Part shown: positions 23,756 to 35,525 of the stretch, one piece after another
How positions within the stretch are numbered: the stretch's first letter is position 1
How the letters are laid out: each line of letters begins with the position of its first letter
NCBI RefSeq assembly: GCF_050624435.1
Contig: NC_134541.1
Coordinates: 11,276,995-11,340,994 of the forward strand
Direction: 5' to 3'
From: Tenrec ecaudatus
Taxonomy: Eukaryota > Chordata > Mammalia > Afrosoricida > Tenrecidae
DNA: 64,000 nucleotides
Position numbers and translations under genes: made by a program
Notes under the pieces: model-generated
What the model was told of the DNA's origin: nothing
The model's database searches: none
The model's input: the letters and a program-made list of their open reading frames with translations, nothing else

Positions 23756-26700
23756 TGGTAGCCGTGGGTATAGGGAAGACCCCAAGTGATGACTTTTCTA
23801 AATACCGAACATTTTCTCTTTACACAATTAAACCATTTTCATGGTTTGGGTAGCTCAAAAAATGAAGACAGGAGTAGCCTCTCCCTCTCCTTTCTGCCCC
23901 CACCTCGCCAATTTCCTGGGTTTTGTTTGATGATCAGAGCAGGAGCCTTGGCGTCTGCTGCCCAAGGAGGCTATTGGATCTCACAGGAAAATGTGAATTT
24001 CATGTAATTCTCACACCTCCTGAATGGGTCTTCTTCTCAACTATTTGCCCCGAATAAATTGTTTCACGTTCCTTGGGGCCTCCCTTTCAAAGGTTCTCAT
24101 CCACTGCCCCACCCCCACCCAGCTTGACCCGTTTCCCTCTATTGTGAGAGGAAAATTCCGTGAATGGAGATGCAGAAACTCCCCAAGGTGCCTGCCTTAA
24201 AATGAACTCTTTGATTGGGGTGCGAACAGGGCCCCCAAAGGTCCCACTCTCTTCAGAGAAGATAAAGAGATAGCAGAGTGGAGAGAAGGGCTGGCGAAGT
24301 GTTTATGAATGTTTCAATATCAAGCATGGGGGGCGGGGGGACAGCGGGACAGCGCCCTTGACAGATGGGATCTGGCTGCGGAAAGTCAATCTTCTTAATT
24401 TCAGATTCCCTTGCACTATCGCTTTTTTTCCCCTTCTGTTTCCACTAGGAGTTCAGGAGAGCTAGAAGGTATGAGGGAGGGTCCATCGTTCAAGAACCTG
24501 GACAATTTCTCTGCTCCTTAGTCACCAAGACCATTCCAGAGTCACTCAGAGTAATCCCTCAGTCATCAAGTCGTGATCCCTTAGCCACAATGAGAATGGA
24601 GGACACAACCACAAAATGTCCTGGGGGCCTGCGGGGGTGGGGGGAGGGAGGGCTTCCTTTGGAAAAGCAGGAGGCTCTTTCTGAAAGTAACATCTCAACA
24701 TCTCCGAGCAACCGAGAGCACAGGTCACCACTCCTAAAGTGAAAACTGCTAACTTAAAACATTTTCAAAAGTGTGTTTGTGATAACTATATGTCAACCTT
24801 CACCTAGTTTTTTCTCCCACTTCGTGTTTTAAATTTCTCTATTCTTTAATCAGTTATATATTCAATAATTATTAAAAATGTTAAGTTCCAAAAAAAAGTT
24901 TAAAAGGAGCCAGTTGGACAATTTTTCTATGTACAATTTGACAATATTCAATGGTGTGTGCCCAAAATGAAAATTTTATAAATGTAAAATTTTTATTGTG
25001 GTAAAATATATATATGAAAAATGTGTGCGTATACATATAGGTATGTAAATGTTCACCTAATTCACAATAAGAAGTTAAAAAGGTGCTCGCTGGACAGTCT
25101 TCCCATGTACAATTCAACAATCGTCAGTGTATACATCACCTTCCTGATGGAGGTGTAACAGATTCCCAATGGAAACCCAATGCCTCCAATTCGTTCAGAA
25201 TTATCTCTTTCTCTTTCTGACAGAAAGACGACGTGCTCAGGATTTGAATAAGCCCATGCACGGGACAACCTGTCATGGGGTCATCATAAAAATGACAAAC
25301 ATTTAAAAAGCCAAGATGCGGGCCCAGGGAGAACATGTTCGTAGCGGGACCTGTGGGCAGAGAACCCATTAGGACAGGTTTTCTGTCGTCTGCGGAGTCC
25401 TCTGGTAGACAGGCATCTGTAGAAACAAAATCCGGACTCCAGTTATCAAGCAAGAAGGAAATCCCTTGAAGCTTTCCAAGCATGCATCTTCTGCGACCAA
25501 ACTGCACGCTCTCCCTGCCTCTCACCCCACTCCACCCCTCCTGCATTTCCATAAGCAGTATGGCCATCTTGGAGCCCTTGGTCAGCAAATAAAGGCTCAG
25601 GGCTAAGTACATTTGCTCCCAGCAGTGATTTCTGTGGGTCCCCGAGTTAAGCACTGGAAGAAGACTGCTGCAGAGACGGCCCTCGGTAACTGTATGATTT
25701 GCGCTGCAAACAAAACTGACAAAGGAGCTCAGCTCTCCGCTTCCTTTCAGATGCGCAGAAAACACAGGCCACCAGGGCTCTTTGTCCCCTAAATTCATCT
25801 GTGAGCGATCTTTCACATGAATGCCCCTGCTGCAGGCTGATCCCCTCCAGCACGCTGCTTCCCAAAGCATTTCCCTTAGGGCTCTTGGTCTACACCTGCA
25901 AATTATCAGCGTGATTATTATCTCTTCATTAAAAAAACGGGGAGAGGGACAAAAGAAAGAAAGAGGAAGGAGGGAGAGGAAGAGACAATGAAAAATTCTC
26001 TTTAAAATCCTTAGTCTCTAGAGCAGGGATCCAGCGACACTTTCATGCAAAAGTTGTTTTGTGTGCAAAATGCCAGACAGTGGCTCTTCCCAGCTTTGGG
26101 GGCCTCTGAGGTTGAAGACCACCACAGTCAACACGGTGGGTGTGGTTCCGTTCCAGTAGAATGTCCTTCTGGGCGCTGAACTTTGCCCTAAATATTTTCA
26201 GGAGTCACAAAATCTTCTTTTGGTTGTTGCTTAATCACTTACACCATAAGACCTTTCTTAGCTTATGGACCGGTTCAGCCCTTGCATGCTAGTGAGTTCT
26301 TACTTGTCTTAGAGTGAGAAATGCTGCCTAGGTTCTGTGCCGTCTTAATAAGCACAGGAATGCAGCTGCCTTGTCCATCCTTCGCGATGAAGGCATCCCT
26401 CCCTTTGGCTCTTCCTTCACTCGCCTAACTCTCAGGCAGCCTTTCTCATCCTCCATCGTCTGTCTCTGATCACGTGTCTGTCCCGAGTCAGCGAGCAAAA
26501 GCTCGCCGTTGTCGCTTCTATGAAGCATTCTGCTTGTACTCCTGAGACGGCTGGGTCTTGTTTTCCTGGCTGTCTAGAGTCCATTCAACACCACACGGTG
26601 GAACCATCCATTTTTCTTCTGTCTTCCTGATCACTGTCTAACCTTCCCGTGCAGATGAGGCTCGGAGCGGGCAAAGTTTAAGTCATTTCTGCTTTTGAAA

Positions 26701-27080
26701 ACATCCCCAGACTGCTTGTGGAGCCTTCATCTAGCACCACCTGGCCGGGGAGCCCACTTGAGTCCGAGTGATACAGGTCGCAGCTGATGGCTACCCCTCC
26801 TGCCACAGGGAAGTGGGACCCGGGAGAACACAGCTGGAAAAGGACTTTTGGACTTGAATATCCTATTTCTTAATGTAACAAGGAATTCCAGGAATCAGCC
26901 TGGAAACTGGAATTTATGGCACATACCAGGAAAGTCATCTTTATCAGGCTTTTAATTAAGTGAATACACCCAATTCCTGGGAAACCTGTCCTCTGGTTAC
27001 ATAGGGAAAGCTCGCCCGTCAAGTGCCCTTCAGAAAAGCAAGCTCGGCTACCTCCACACTGGAGACGTTTGCACAGGATA
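23756..27080. other. Low-repeat intergenic stretch
   Basis: The least repetitive segment of the window. It includes an unassigned 244-codon frame (25136-25870, -) and, at 26555-26680, a short antisense RTE relic ('gtccattcaacaccacacgg', 'cttctgtcttcctgatcact'). No conserved domain or exon structure was recognised. Confidence 0.45.
25136..25870 (-). other. Unassigned 244-codon open frame, probably chance
   Basis: The frame opens MLWEAACWRGSAC and closes SVTPPSGR. I recognise no domain, signal peptide, repeat or membrane segment. It lies in non-repetitive sequence, unlike most long frames here. Without codon-substitution evidence it is not supported as a gene. Confidence 0.12.
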
Positions 27081-27084
27081 ATCC

Positions 27085-27106
27085 TCTCTCTCTCTCTCTC
27101 TCTCTT
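27085..27106. repeat. (CT)n microsatellite
   Basis: About ten CT units next to an antisense LINE 3' end. Confidence 0.95.
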
Positions 27107-27107
27107 T

Positions 27108-27250
27108 TAAAACACTTTTATTGGCCCGGAATCTTCACATAGCATACAATTCAATAGTTCAATCACATCAAGAAGGGCTGTACAATCCTCACCATGATCA
27201 GTTTGGGAACATTTTCTTTGCTCTCCTCCTCATTGGTGTCAGCTAGCTCG
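27108..27250 (-). mobile_element. L1-like 3' end, antisense
   Basis: 'cacttttattggcccggaat', 'acaattcaatagttcaatca' and 'tgtacaatcctcaccatgat' match similar antisense pieces at 56203-56294 and 60716-60860. Confidence 0.6.
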
Positions 27251-27749
27251 TCCTTTCCCCACCACCCCCACTGTCAGGATAATCCTTTCTGGTGGACGCT
27301 CAGCAGCGTCCCTTGTCTTCACTCGCCAGCTATCAGAGGCATCACCCTACATGCAGTCTCCAGGTGGCGTTGTGTCCAAGATGCAGCCCCTCCCCCCACT
27401 GCCAGGTGAGACCCGTTGGTCTGAATCAGCACCTTCAACAGAGCTTTCTGTGATGGTGGAAATGCTGTCACTGCGTTGTCCGCAACCCACATCTGAGGAG
27501 CTCAGTCTTTTAATGTCATTAAATGAGCGCATGTGTCTATGTATTGGGCAGCCTTGGTCTACACCATGCACTCCTGTCACTACCTCTCCGTCTGCTGTGG
27601 GGCTTGTGAGAAAGTCCAGCTTGGCGTTGAAGGGCAAAGGTTCAAGTCTATGCAGCAAACATAAGGCTAATGCCCAAACCAGTCAAAAAGACCACACGAT
27701 GGAGGCGGAAGACACTCTCTTGGCTCACTCCCTGAGAGACTAAAAAAAA

Positions 27750-28700
27750 AAGAAAAGACCACACACACATATAAAAATGACAAGCCAATAGCTCTTATGA
27801 ATATAGATGCAAAAATTCTCCCCAAAAAACCACTAGCAAATAAAATCTAATAGTTCAACATTTTAAAAATAAAATAAATCTAATAGTGCATTTAAAAAGT
27901 CATACACCACAACCAGTCAAGATTCACTCTCAGAGTGCAGGGTTGGTTCAACATTAGAAAAGCAATCACCATTCCCCACCACATCAATAGAACTAAGGAA
28001 AAGGACCACATGGCCATCTCTCTGGAGTCAGAAAAAGCATTTGATAAAATCCAACTCCCTTTCTTGATGAAAACTCAAAGATGCTGGGAATAGGGAGGAA
28101 ATTCCCCAATATGATATATGACATATGAAAACTGAAAAGCCAACTTCCAACATTATTCTAAATGGAGAGAGACTGGTAGTTTCCACACTATTCAATAACA
28201 TTAGCAATTGTAACTGGAGAGATAAGGCAAGAAAAGGAAATAAGGGGTACTCAGATTAAAATATAAATAAAATGATCTCTAGTTACAGATGATATGACTG
28301 TATATATATAGAAAAGTACAAAAAAATCTGTAAGAAAACTGCAAAAGCTATTAGAGGAATTGAGCAAAGTTGTGTGTGACAAGGTTAGCAAACAAGGACG
28401 GGCTGGGTTTCTAGATACCAACAGTGAGAAAGCTGAAAGGTAAACTAGGGAAACAATTTTATATGCAAAAGCACCTAAGTGAATAAGATACCTGGGAGTG
28501 AATTAAAACATGCATATGACAGGTTTATACAAGGAAACATTTGTTCATTAAAAGATTTTACAAAACAAGTGAAAAGACAAGTTATCAAATGAGAGAATAT
28601 TTCCAGAAACTAGATATCCAACAGGAATCTAATAACCAAAATATGCATTAAAAAAAACAAGAACAACAAAAAAAAAACAAGAACACCGTAACACATACAT
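27750..28700 (+). mobile_element. L1 ORF2 fragment (reverse transcriptase region), decayed
   Basis: 'gaatatagatgcaaaaattc', 'gggttggttcaacattagaa', 'agaaaaagcatttgataaaa' and 'gttacagatgatatgactgt' follow the L1 ORF2 RT core in order. The last corresponds to the catalytic [YF]ADD segment. Internal deletions and stops make it dead. Confidence 0.85.
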
Positions 28701-28739
28701 TGAATGGAGCACAATTCAATCATTAGGAGAAATGAGATT

Positions 28740-29022
28740 TTTTTTTAACATTTTATTAGGGGCTCATACAACTCTTATCACAATCCATACATATACATAC
28801 ATCAATTGTATAAAGCACATCTGTATATTCTTTGCCCTAATATTTCCTTTTTTTTATATTTTATTAGGGACTCATACAACTCTTATCACAATTCATACAT
28901 ATACATACATCAATCGTATAAAGAACATCCGTACATTCTTTGCCCTAATCATTTTCAAAGCATTTGCTCTCTACTTAAGCCCTTTGCATCAGGTCCTCTT
29001 TTTTTTTTTTTTTTTTAATATG
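28740..29022 (-). mobile_element. Two family-B 3' ends in tandem, antisense
   Basis: Each copy starts at a T-run with 'attttattagg(g)' and continues 'ctcatacaactcttatcaca'. The first starts near 28738 and stops at about 28848; the second runs from 28849 to 29005 and carries more of the family. A T-run follows. Confidence 0.8.
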
Positions 29023-29039
29023 AGGGGACTTCAAATAGT

Positions 29040-29500
29040 TTAATTAAACATGGAATTAAAAGGTAATGGATTTTTTTCCATGAAATTTTTAAAGCCCTCT
29101 CATGCAAATTACAATATGAATGGGGCCAGAAGACATTCTACTAAGTAAAATAAACCAATCACTGAAGGAGGAATATTGTACAACTTGACATATAAAAAGA
29201 CAATAATTCCAAAATCGACTACACAACTCTTTTTAATCTGATTGAATTGTTGAATTGTATGATATGTGAATTATGTGTCAATATAACTTTTTTTTAAAGA
29301 CAAGAAAAGATACCGGCAAATGTAGAGAGAACAAAGCTTATTAGTGATTACCAGGGGCGAGAGGAAGGGATGAAATGGAGGGGTCAAAGGTGAGGGGGGA
29401 ATCATGTTAATTGTAGGACTGCATTGCTGATGATAATTGCATTCAGTATGTGGAAAGAGTTGACTTGGCAAAACGTTTGCGATATATTTACATTTCACAA
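29040..29500 (+). mobile_element. L1-like 3' end
   Basis: 'attctactaagtaaaataaa', 'ttgattgaattgt..atgatatgtgaatt' near 29240-29275, and 'agtgattaccaggggcgaga' match old L1 3' sequence. At least two pieces are joined here. Confidence 0.55.
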
Positions 29501-29639
29501 CAACCAGAAGAGCTGTTGAGACTGCTTATATTTAACAGAGACCTCGTGGGATTTGGCACTTTGTTGGGGGGCCTAGGGCCATGGCTTCATGGCTATCCCA
29601 GTTAATCGGCCTGTCGTGTCTGGAGCTTCCACAAGAAGG

Positions 29640-29745
29640 GGCAATGGTTGGATGGCACAGGACCGCGCAGTGTTTCATCCTGGTGTGCACGAGGCTGCCA
29701 TGCATCAGAACCAATGGGGGCAGCTAACCACAACATAGTACATGC
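29640..29745 (+). repeat. RTE-type tail fragment
   Basis: 'gatggcacaggaccgcgcag', 'gtttcatcctggtgtgcacg' and 'gcagctaaccacaac' are the last part of the RTE/composite SINE tail. Confidence 0.65.
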
Positions 29746-29944
29746 TACTAGCTCATTGTGGGATGCCCGGTTTTACTCAAGTGGCCGTCCAAGGCACAGT
29801 CCTTGCTCGCTACTTGCCTGGAGGGGGGACAGGAAGGAGACTCAGGAACAGGCGAAGGAAATGAGCAGCTTGGCTAATTGCCTCTATAAACACTTCCCTC
29901 TTTAGCCATAAGACCAGAAGAACTGGATGGTGCTCTGCTACCAT

Positions 29945-30290
29945 TACTTGGCATTTTGATCAAAGATTCCGTAAAGAATCCTGACCAAAGTGGGGGATTG
30001 TGCAAAATAGAATTTCAGATTCTCCTGGAGGCAAAGCTTTCTGGAGCCACGGGAGGCTGGATGAAGCCCTGAAAGGTTGAGATAGATCAACTTGAAACCT
30101 TAAGTCAGAAAGCCAGCGCAGTGGCTGTTGATAGAAAAGTTTGAAGTTTAAAACCACCAGCAATTCTGCAGGACAAAGATGAGACATCTATCTCTGTAAA
30201 GATGTTCGGCCTTGGGAGCCCTCGGGGGAAGTTCCACTCCGTCCTTTAGGGTCACAATGAGTCAGAAGTGTTGGCAGCGGGGTTTTGTGA
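29945..30290 (+). repeat. Family-C piece followed by an AfroSINE
   Basis: 29945-30105 matches the repeat at 17845-18150. From about 30110 a SINE follows, with 'gtttaaaaccaccagcaatt' and the tail block 'tagggtcacaatgagtcaga'. Confidence 0.55.
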
Positions 30291-30299
30291 GGTTCTTTA

Positions 30300-31735
30300 A
30301 CTTTTTGCTGTGACGTGGGTGAAAGTTTACAGATCGGATCCGTTTTTCATTCAACCATTCACGCACATATTACTTCATTTCATTGACTAGAGTCCCCATA
30401 AGGCACCATCACGCATCCCACCTCCCCTGCGTGTTGCTCGTTGACACATCTCCTTCTTTCGGACAAATCCTTTAAAACTTCATGCATGGGTAAAGACTGA
30501 CCTTTTGATTTTCAATGATCAAACAAGCAGACAAGAGCGAGAAAAATATTTAACAACAAAAAATAAAAAGGGATGAGAGGAGGTAAGGTTAAAAAAACAA
30601 TAAAATCAGGAATGGGGAAAAAGAAAAGAGAATGATATTTTTTTTAATTAAGAAAAATGAAATAATGGGCAGAGAGAGAAAAGAAAGAAGAAACAGGAAA
30701 GGAACATAAAAGGAGAATAAGGGGGAAAAGGCAACTAAAAGATAAACCAGGGAAATTGTTAAAAAAAAAAAGATAAACCAGGGTGGATTGGGTATAGAGT
30801 AGAAAACTGGAGGGACAGGGTACCCAGTGTGGGGTGGCGCCCTCTGTTGGTCAAGGTGGTTGGGGTGGGGCAATTGGCGGGCAGGATGCCCCGTCCTGGA
30901 CAGTGTGTCAGAGGACCAGGTCATGAAGCCGGTGGCGGCAGCTCAGAAGTCAGCTGTAGGCATGGCCTCTGCTCCTAGAGGAGTCTGGTAGGCCCAGAGT
31001 GCAGCTGAGCACAGGTCAGCTGGTTCTGTGGATCAGTGACCTGCCCAGCTAAGGATGCCTGGGGTCGGGTCACTGACCCGGCCGAAGTGTGTCCTGCTGG
31101 TCTGCAGAGAACACCTGGGGTTTGGGTACACTTGGGACCAGATCCACATGGGTGCACCTCCAACACCAGGCAGAACAGGGCTGTTGGCCACCCTCTGGCC
31201 ACCAGGAGGGTCTAGGGAGCAAGAGGAACATCCAAACTTCCTGGTCTCCATCCATCAGTGTAGGTGCCAGTACTATCTTGGGCATGTAGAGCCAATGGTC
31301 GGGTTACTATCTAATCAAATGCTGCTCACAAAGTTTAATCCACCCTGTGTCAGGTCAGCTGACAATCCAACCACCTGGTCTGTCGCGTCTCTCACCATTT
31401 CTACTCAGCATCTTCTCCTAGTTGGCATTAGAGACCGATAGGTGGTCTGTCAACTTGACTGGGCCAGGAGTCTCAGTGGTCTGGCAGTAATCCCCATGAT
31501 CGGTTCTAAGACAAGATCATCAACTCCACGATGGGATCTAACAGAATGCAATCAACTCTATGAGCAATGAGCACCTGTGGGGCCCCCCCACATCCTCGTG
31601 ATTCGCTCATAGCCTTCCGGCAATTGGAAGAAAGACTCTTCCAGGGTGTAGTCTCCTCCTTGTTAAGCAGACTCTGAGGGAAAGCTTTTCATGTCTGCCT
31701 GGGTCTGGATCCTGCATCTAACTGGTCGACCTCCT
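30300..31735. other. Intergenic with unassigned dispersed sequence
   Basis: 30600-30790 is purine-rich low-complexity DNA. 30800-31300 is GC-rich, with frames on both strands but no domain. 31440-31735 ('ctgtcaacttgactgggcca') resembles an LTR or DNA-element family that I could not name. Confidence 0.35.
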
Positions 31736-32012
31736 GCCATATTCCTCAGAGGGAGAAACACGAGACTTTCTGCTCCAGGTAAGAGTTACAGTCTCTGAAA
31801 TCCACAAGGACAGATTTTCCCTAGCCTACAGGGTCCCTACAAATCAGGATCAACTCGATGGCAGTGAGTTTGGGTTTGTCCTTATCCTGAGAAACCCTGG
31901 TGGTATGTACAGTGGGTTCTGTGTTGGACTGCTATCCAGAAGGTCAGCAGTTTGAAACCACCAGCTTCTCCAAGGGACAAAGATGAGGCTTTGGACCCCT
32001 GTAAAGAGTTGT
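31736..32012 (+). repeat. Two AfroSINE pieces in tandem
   Basis: The first (31736-31882) ends with 'tcaactcgatggcagtgagt'. The second (31885-32012) starts 'aaaccctggtggtatgtaca' and stops at 'gtaaagagttgtgtc', where the antisense RTE begins. Confidence 0.8.
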
Positions 32013-32014
32013 GT

Positions 32015-32335
32015 CATTTTTGTCCTTATTTGGCCACAATCTATCTTGTGAAAGGCTTCCTCTGTTGGCTGCCCCTCCACTTTACCAAGCATGATGTCCT
32101 TCTCCAGGGACTGCACTCTCCCCATTATAGGTCCAAAGTATGTGAGATGAAGTTAAGTCATCCTTGCCTTCAGGGGGGATTTGGGCTGTACTTCGTCCAA
32201 GACAGGTCGGGTTGTTCTCTTGGCAGTTCATAGCACTTTCAATAGTCCTCTCCAGCACCATAGTTCGACTGCATCGATCTTCCTTCAGTCTTCCTTCTCC
32301 AGGGTCCAACTTTCACATGTAGATGAGGTGATTAA
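32015..32335 (-). mobile_element. RTE/BovB-type LINE 3' fragment, antisense
   Basis: 'gcatgatgtccttctccagg', 'cttcgtccaagacaggtcgg', 'agcaccatagttcgactgca' and 'caactttcacatgtagatga' are the complement of the RTE 3' region. Confidence 0.85.
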
Positions 32336-32499
32336 AAATACCATAGCAAAAGCGATGGAAACGGGTCAAGACATTGGGAAGCTCGATGGGTTGTTGGATG
32401 CAAAACTGGCCATCTGCTTTGTAAATCTTCACCTAAGTCACAATGAAAAGTTGGGGGGGGGGGGTGAGAAAGAAAAACACCATGTCTTGTATCGGGAAT

Positions 32500-32680
32500 T
32501 CCTTACTCTTCAAAGAACACCCTTGCCTACCCACATTTTCAAGCGCCTTATGCAGCAGACGAAGACAGATTCAGGCTCGGAAAGAGTCACCGTCTTGGAA
32601 TGCCAGCAGGGGCAGTTCTACCCCATCCTGTAGTCTGAATCCACTCAGGGCAGGGAGGTTGCTTTTTGATGTTTGTTTGT
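32500..32680 (+). repeat. AfroSINE tail, diverged
   Basis: 'gaaagagtcaccgtcttgga', 'ggggcagttctaccccatcc' and 'tctgaatccactcagggca'. The head is missing. Confidence 0.6.
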
Positions 32681-33289
32681 GTTTTGGAGACCTGTCAGGG
32701 GGCCTCTCAGCTACAAATCAGAGAAGAATTTTAACTCTAGCCTTCAAGGCTAATATGAACTCATCAGAATGGGGAGGTTAGCTCTTCTGACTGCACACAT
32801 GCCCAAAGCGATCTTCAAAACTGGTAGCTTGTCATTTGGAAATGAATCGTGTTGTTGGTTGTACAACATGGTGACTGTGATCATGTCACTGAACCGTCTA
32901 CTTTAATATGATTGAAATGGCAAATGTCCCATTATATGTGTTTGCCCACAAGAGAAAAATGAAATGGAATGCATTAAACTTATTATATTACTGGGGTGGG
33001 GGAGGGGGAAGGCAAGGCACCAACCAAAAAAGACCAGCCGCTCAGGGCAAATCACCCTGCCACTGCCTAGCACTCAGAGCCAGCCCAGGGCCAGTACTGG
33101 CACATAGTGCAGATCTGGTTATCTCTCGTGAATTTCTGATGCATTTCTACTGTAGGAGGGAGGCCGTGTGAGTGCTAGAGGCTACCCCAGTGACACCACC
33201 ACAACGCACACATGCTCAACACTGACCACAACCAGCCTTTATTATTCTTGTGGCTTTATTCTTATCAAGTGGCTTCTGCTGGGCTGCAA
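32681..33289. other. Intergenic; L1-like tail at 32850-32980
   Basis: 'gttgtacaacatggtgactg' and 'tttaatatgattgaaatggc' suggest the end of an old L1. The rest is unassigned. Confidence 0.4.
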
Positions 33290-33475
33290 ATAGACAGGTC
33301 TGTGGTCCCAACTCGCCCTCGGAAGAAATGTCTGGTGATCGACTCCTGTAAGGAAGGACTGTAGCCAAGGAAACCCTGTAGAGCGCTGGGCCATCCTGCA
33401 TCACCATTGGTTGCCAATGGTCTGAATTGACTTGAAAACACGTTTGTTGTTGTTATTGTTGTTGGCCATTCAATT
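33290..33475 (+). repeat. Afrotherian SINE, second type, plus (TTG)n
   Basis: 'tctggtgatcgactcctgta', 'gccaaggaaaccctgtagag' and 'ggtctgaattgacttg', then a TTG-rich run at about 33444-33463. Confidence 0.6.
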
Positions 33476-33547
33476 AGATAGAAACAACACCTGTTGGAGT
33501 CGGGGCATTGTTGTTAAGAGCTACACTTGTACTTGCTCTGAAGCCTC

Positions 33548-34046
33548 TGCGTTAGTCTGGGTGGACTAGAGGGAAAAAATCCAGAGACACTCATTTGTGT
33601 CTAAGGGAACTTTATATCTAAGAGTAATTATATAGTAGGAAAACATCCCAGCCCAGTCCAGATCAAGTCCATAAGTCTGATATTAGCCCATATGTCTGAT
33701 ACCAGTCAATAATTTCCTCTCCAGGCTCACACAACACATGCAATGACACTGAATGCAGGAAGATCACAGGCCAGTGGGTAGAAAGTCTTGTGGATGCAGT
33801 GGCGGTGGAAGCATCTCAGCGCTGGCATGGGTCTCCATGTGGCACCTCCAGCTCCAGGGCTCTTGTTCCATCAGGGTCTCCATGTGGCTTGTCAGCAGGA
33901 AAGACAAGCAGAATGTCTGTGTATCTGGCTTCCAGTGAGCTATTTATCTCTGTGCCCCCTCCAGATGAGGCCATCAAGCTGCGACCTGATTGACAGGCTA
34001 GACTCCACCCCTTCGCAAGTTGACAGGAGATTATGTAACTGCCACA
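33548..34046 (-). mobile_element. Solo LTR, ERVL/MaLR-like, 499 bp
   Basis: Flanked by a perfect 5-bp duplication, 'gcctc', at 33543-33547 and 34047-34051. On the minus strand it begins TG ('tgtggcagttacataatctc') and ends CA ('ccacccagactaacgca'). A TATA-like 'gatataaagttcc' lies near the 3' third. No internal retroviral sequence adjoins it, so it is a solo LTR left by recombination. The superfamily is inferred from the 5-bp duplication and layout. Confidence 0.85.
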
Positions 34047-34189
34047 GCCTCCGAACCACATTTTAAGATAAGGTACATTGGTATGCCCATTTTTCTTATT
34101 TATAAAAAATTTTGGTCAGAAATTTATTAAAAGTGAATCGACATCAATCACGCACCCATTAAACAGTAACAGTGTGCCCATTTTTCTGA

Positions 34190-34285
34190 TGAGGTCACTA
34201 AGGTCTAAAGAGTTTAAAAATACTTACTCAAGGTCACACAGCGGGTGAATCGCTGCGCCAAGACTTGAACTCACAGCCCACACTC
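34190..34285 (-). repeat. MIR
   Basis: 'ctgatgaggtcactaaggtc', 'caaggtcacacagcgggtga' and 'gacttgaactcacagccc' are the complement of the MIR core. Confidence 0.75.
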
Positions 34286-34684
34286 ACCACCACCACAGTG
34301 AATTCATTCTGGTCCCCACCGCCTTCTTCTTCCTCAGACATGCCAACCCCATGCCTTCAGTAATGGCAAAGGAAAGCAAAGGCTGGCTCGTTGGCTCGGG
34401 TTAAATACAGCAAATCAAGGGCCCGACCAGGAGGCTGACCGTGACCGCTAACTGTTGTCCAGCAGAGAAGTCCCCAAGGCTGGCAGACATTCCTTCAACA
34501 AGGGACACTGCACAGAGACAAGCTGCGGAATTGGCAACATATTCCCTGGCGGGAAAGAGCACCAAGGACCAAATGTGCCCCGAGATGATCAAGATGCAGT
34601 TCCTTATGCCTTCCCCGCGAGCCCCGGCCAAAAGCGTCTCCTGAGATGGCCGTTCCTCTCTCTGCCCTTGAATTGGCACCCCAA

Positions 34685-34840
34685 ACCCAAACCAAACTCA
34701 CCTCCCAGGAGCCAATGCCGACTCACACTCACCCTGATGGACAGGGCAGATCTGCCCTTGATGGTTTCTGAGACTGTAACTCTTTAAGGAAGTAGAAAAC
34801 CCCAGCTTTCTCCCATGGGGGGCACCCTCTTGAAGAATCA
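34685..34840 (-). repeat. AfroSINE, antisense
   Basis: 'gagccaatgccgactcacac', 'ttctgagactgtaactcttt' and 'agctttctcccatggg' are the SINE tail-to-middle in complement. Confidence 0.75.
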
Positions 34841-34859
34841 CCTATAAATGCCCACCATT

Positions 34860-34960
34860 GCTGCAGCTCTGAATGCCTACTATGTGCCAGGCATGCTCCT
34901 AGAAGCTGGTGCTGAGCAAAACAGATGCCCTTCCGGTCCTCATGGTGCCTAATTGATTAG
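34860..34960 (+). repeat. Ancient MIR/L2-like remnant
   Basis: 'aatgcctactatgtgccagg' followed by 'gagcaaaacagatgcccttc' and 'ctcatggtgcct' is a common ancient mammalian repeat motif. The exact family is uncertain. Confidence 0.5.
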
Positions 34961-34969
34961 GTGAATAGT

Positions 34970-35419
34970 GGATCAGAACATGGAGGGGGGAGCACTAGAA
35001 GTGATTATGTTTGTGCCACTCATTTTTAACGTGATCTAACCATGGCAGTGTAGGACCTGTGAATACTACCTGAAGAAAACAAACTTGACCAGCGGTTACC
35101 AGAGGTGAAGGGGAAGAACTGATGTGTAGGAGGCATTGAGTTCATGTCCATGGGGGCAAGATACTTTGGAAAAGGGTATCAATAATGGCGGGAAACACGG
35201 AGAGTATAATCAATGGTACTGAAGGATACAAGTAGAAATTGCGGGGCTGGAGACTGTTTTGTTGTGTATATTTTTGCCACTAGAATAAAATAATCACTGC
35301 ATGATTAACCATGAGATCAAGGAAGAAGAAAATGTTCTAGAATGGAATATGGTGATGGCTGTGTGACTCTTCTTGATATGATCTAATTATTGAATTGTAT
35401 GACACGTGGAAGAAGTGCT

Positions 35420-35425
<6 letters not shown>
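34970..35425 (+). mobile_element. L1-like 3' end
   Basis: 'agcggttaccagaggtgaag', 'gagagtataatcaatggtac', 'ggagactgttttgttgtgta' and 'attattgaattgtatgacac' parallel 23190-23755. A (TA)n tract follows at about 35427-35450. Confidence 0.65.
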
Positions 35426-35450
<25 letters not shown>

Positions 35451-35525
35451 AATTTTTTTCCTAGTACGTTTTTGTTTTGTTTTTGCACATCCAAACTCTT
35501 TTTACTCACAGGACAGGGTCTGGGG

